A stretch of 49,360 bases of DNA from Actinomycetes bacterium. Lineage in GTDB: Bacteria; Actinomycetota; Coriobacteriia; Coriobacteriales; Eggerthellaceae. The notes beneath the pieces were generated by a model. The model was not told the DNA's origin, made no database searches, and saw only the letters and a program-made list of their open reading frames with translations. Numbering within the stretch: position 1 is the stretch's first letter; each line of letters opens with the position of its first letter. This document shows, one piece after another, positions 49,300 to 49,360 of this stretch. The DNA lies in NCBI GenBank assembly GCA_023429565.1, contig JAEZDJ010000038.1, forward strand, positions 1 to 49,360, in the 5' to 3' direction. The position numbers were made by a program, and so were the translations under genes.

Positions 49300-49360
49300 T
49301 CACTTAGTTTTATGCGGACGAGACAAAAGCCGCGGGGCTATGCCCGGACCGCTTCCACTA

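Noticed and set aside
1..49360. tRNA or rRNA genes
   Set aside because: No cloverleaf with a T-loop consensus and no rRNA segments were recognised by eye; a covariance search would be needed to exclude a missed tRNA.

Overview
The window looks like a chromosomal segment of an anaerobic, moderately GC-rich Actinobacterium, most probably a gut- or rumen-type Coriobacteriia (Eggerthellaceae-like). The grounds are repeated modules of a cytosolic molybdopterin enzyme, a tiny two-cluster ferredoxin and an MFS transporter; LuxR-type regulators with membrane N-termini; and an actinobacterial-looking ribosomal operon with a zinc-type S14. The genus cannot be fixed from the sequence alone.

Bases 1 to about 36,400 form a catabolic or respiratory island. 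It holds six molybdo-bis-PGD oxidoreductase catalytic subunits of one related group (one cut by the left edge; complete ones at 3834, 14202, 21749 on the minus strand, 22242 and 29968) and a separate pyrogallol hydroxytransferase-like pair (athL/athS, 10558-14045). Seven small ferredoxins with eight cysteines each accompany them; six sit directly behind a catalytic gene. Six MFS transporters are interleaved, and three tiny zinc-ribbon proteins sit at module ends. Regulators are a membrane LuxR (7251), a TetR (9914, minus) and two PucR-like proteins (28047 and 36369, both minus). No Tat signal peptides and no NrfD/DmsC-type membrane anchors are visible. The inferred logic is: import an aromatic or other small substrate by MFS, reduce, dehydroxylate or transhydroxylate it in the cytosol with the Mo enzyme, and supply electrons through the mini-ferredoxin. 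This resembles the known catechol-dehydroxylase type loci of gut Eggerthellaceae; substrates here are not determined.

A ten-base element, AAACTTACTT (one copy with one change), occurs five times in front of genes in the middle of the island (athL, the MFS at 17211, the zinc-ribbon gene at 18916, and the divergent Mo enzymes at 21749 and 22242). In four copies it is followed after 8-9 bases by a -10-like hexamer. This suggests a common regulon. Several operons have leaders of 150-350 nt with strong hairpins.

From 36,600 to 39,740 there is a short housekeeping-like stretch: a secreted or anchored class-3 lipase-like protein, a small membrane LuxR protein and a diacylglycerol/lipid kinase.

From 40,120 to the right end lies a ribosomal protein operon that begins at rplB behind its own promoter and runs through rpsS-rplV-rpsC-rplP-rpmC-rpsQ-rplN-rplX-rplE-rpsZ-rpsH-rplF-rplR-rpsE-rpmD-rplO to secY. 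The usual upstream genes rpsJ-rplC-rplD-rplW are absent here, and secY is followed by inverted repeats resembling an insertion-sequence end instead of an immediate adk, so both edges of the operon look rearranged.
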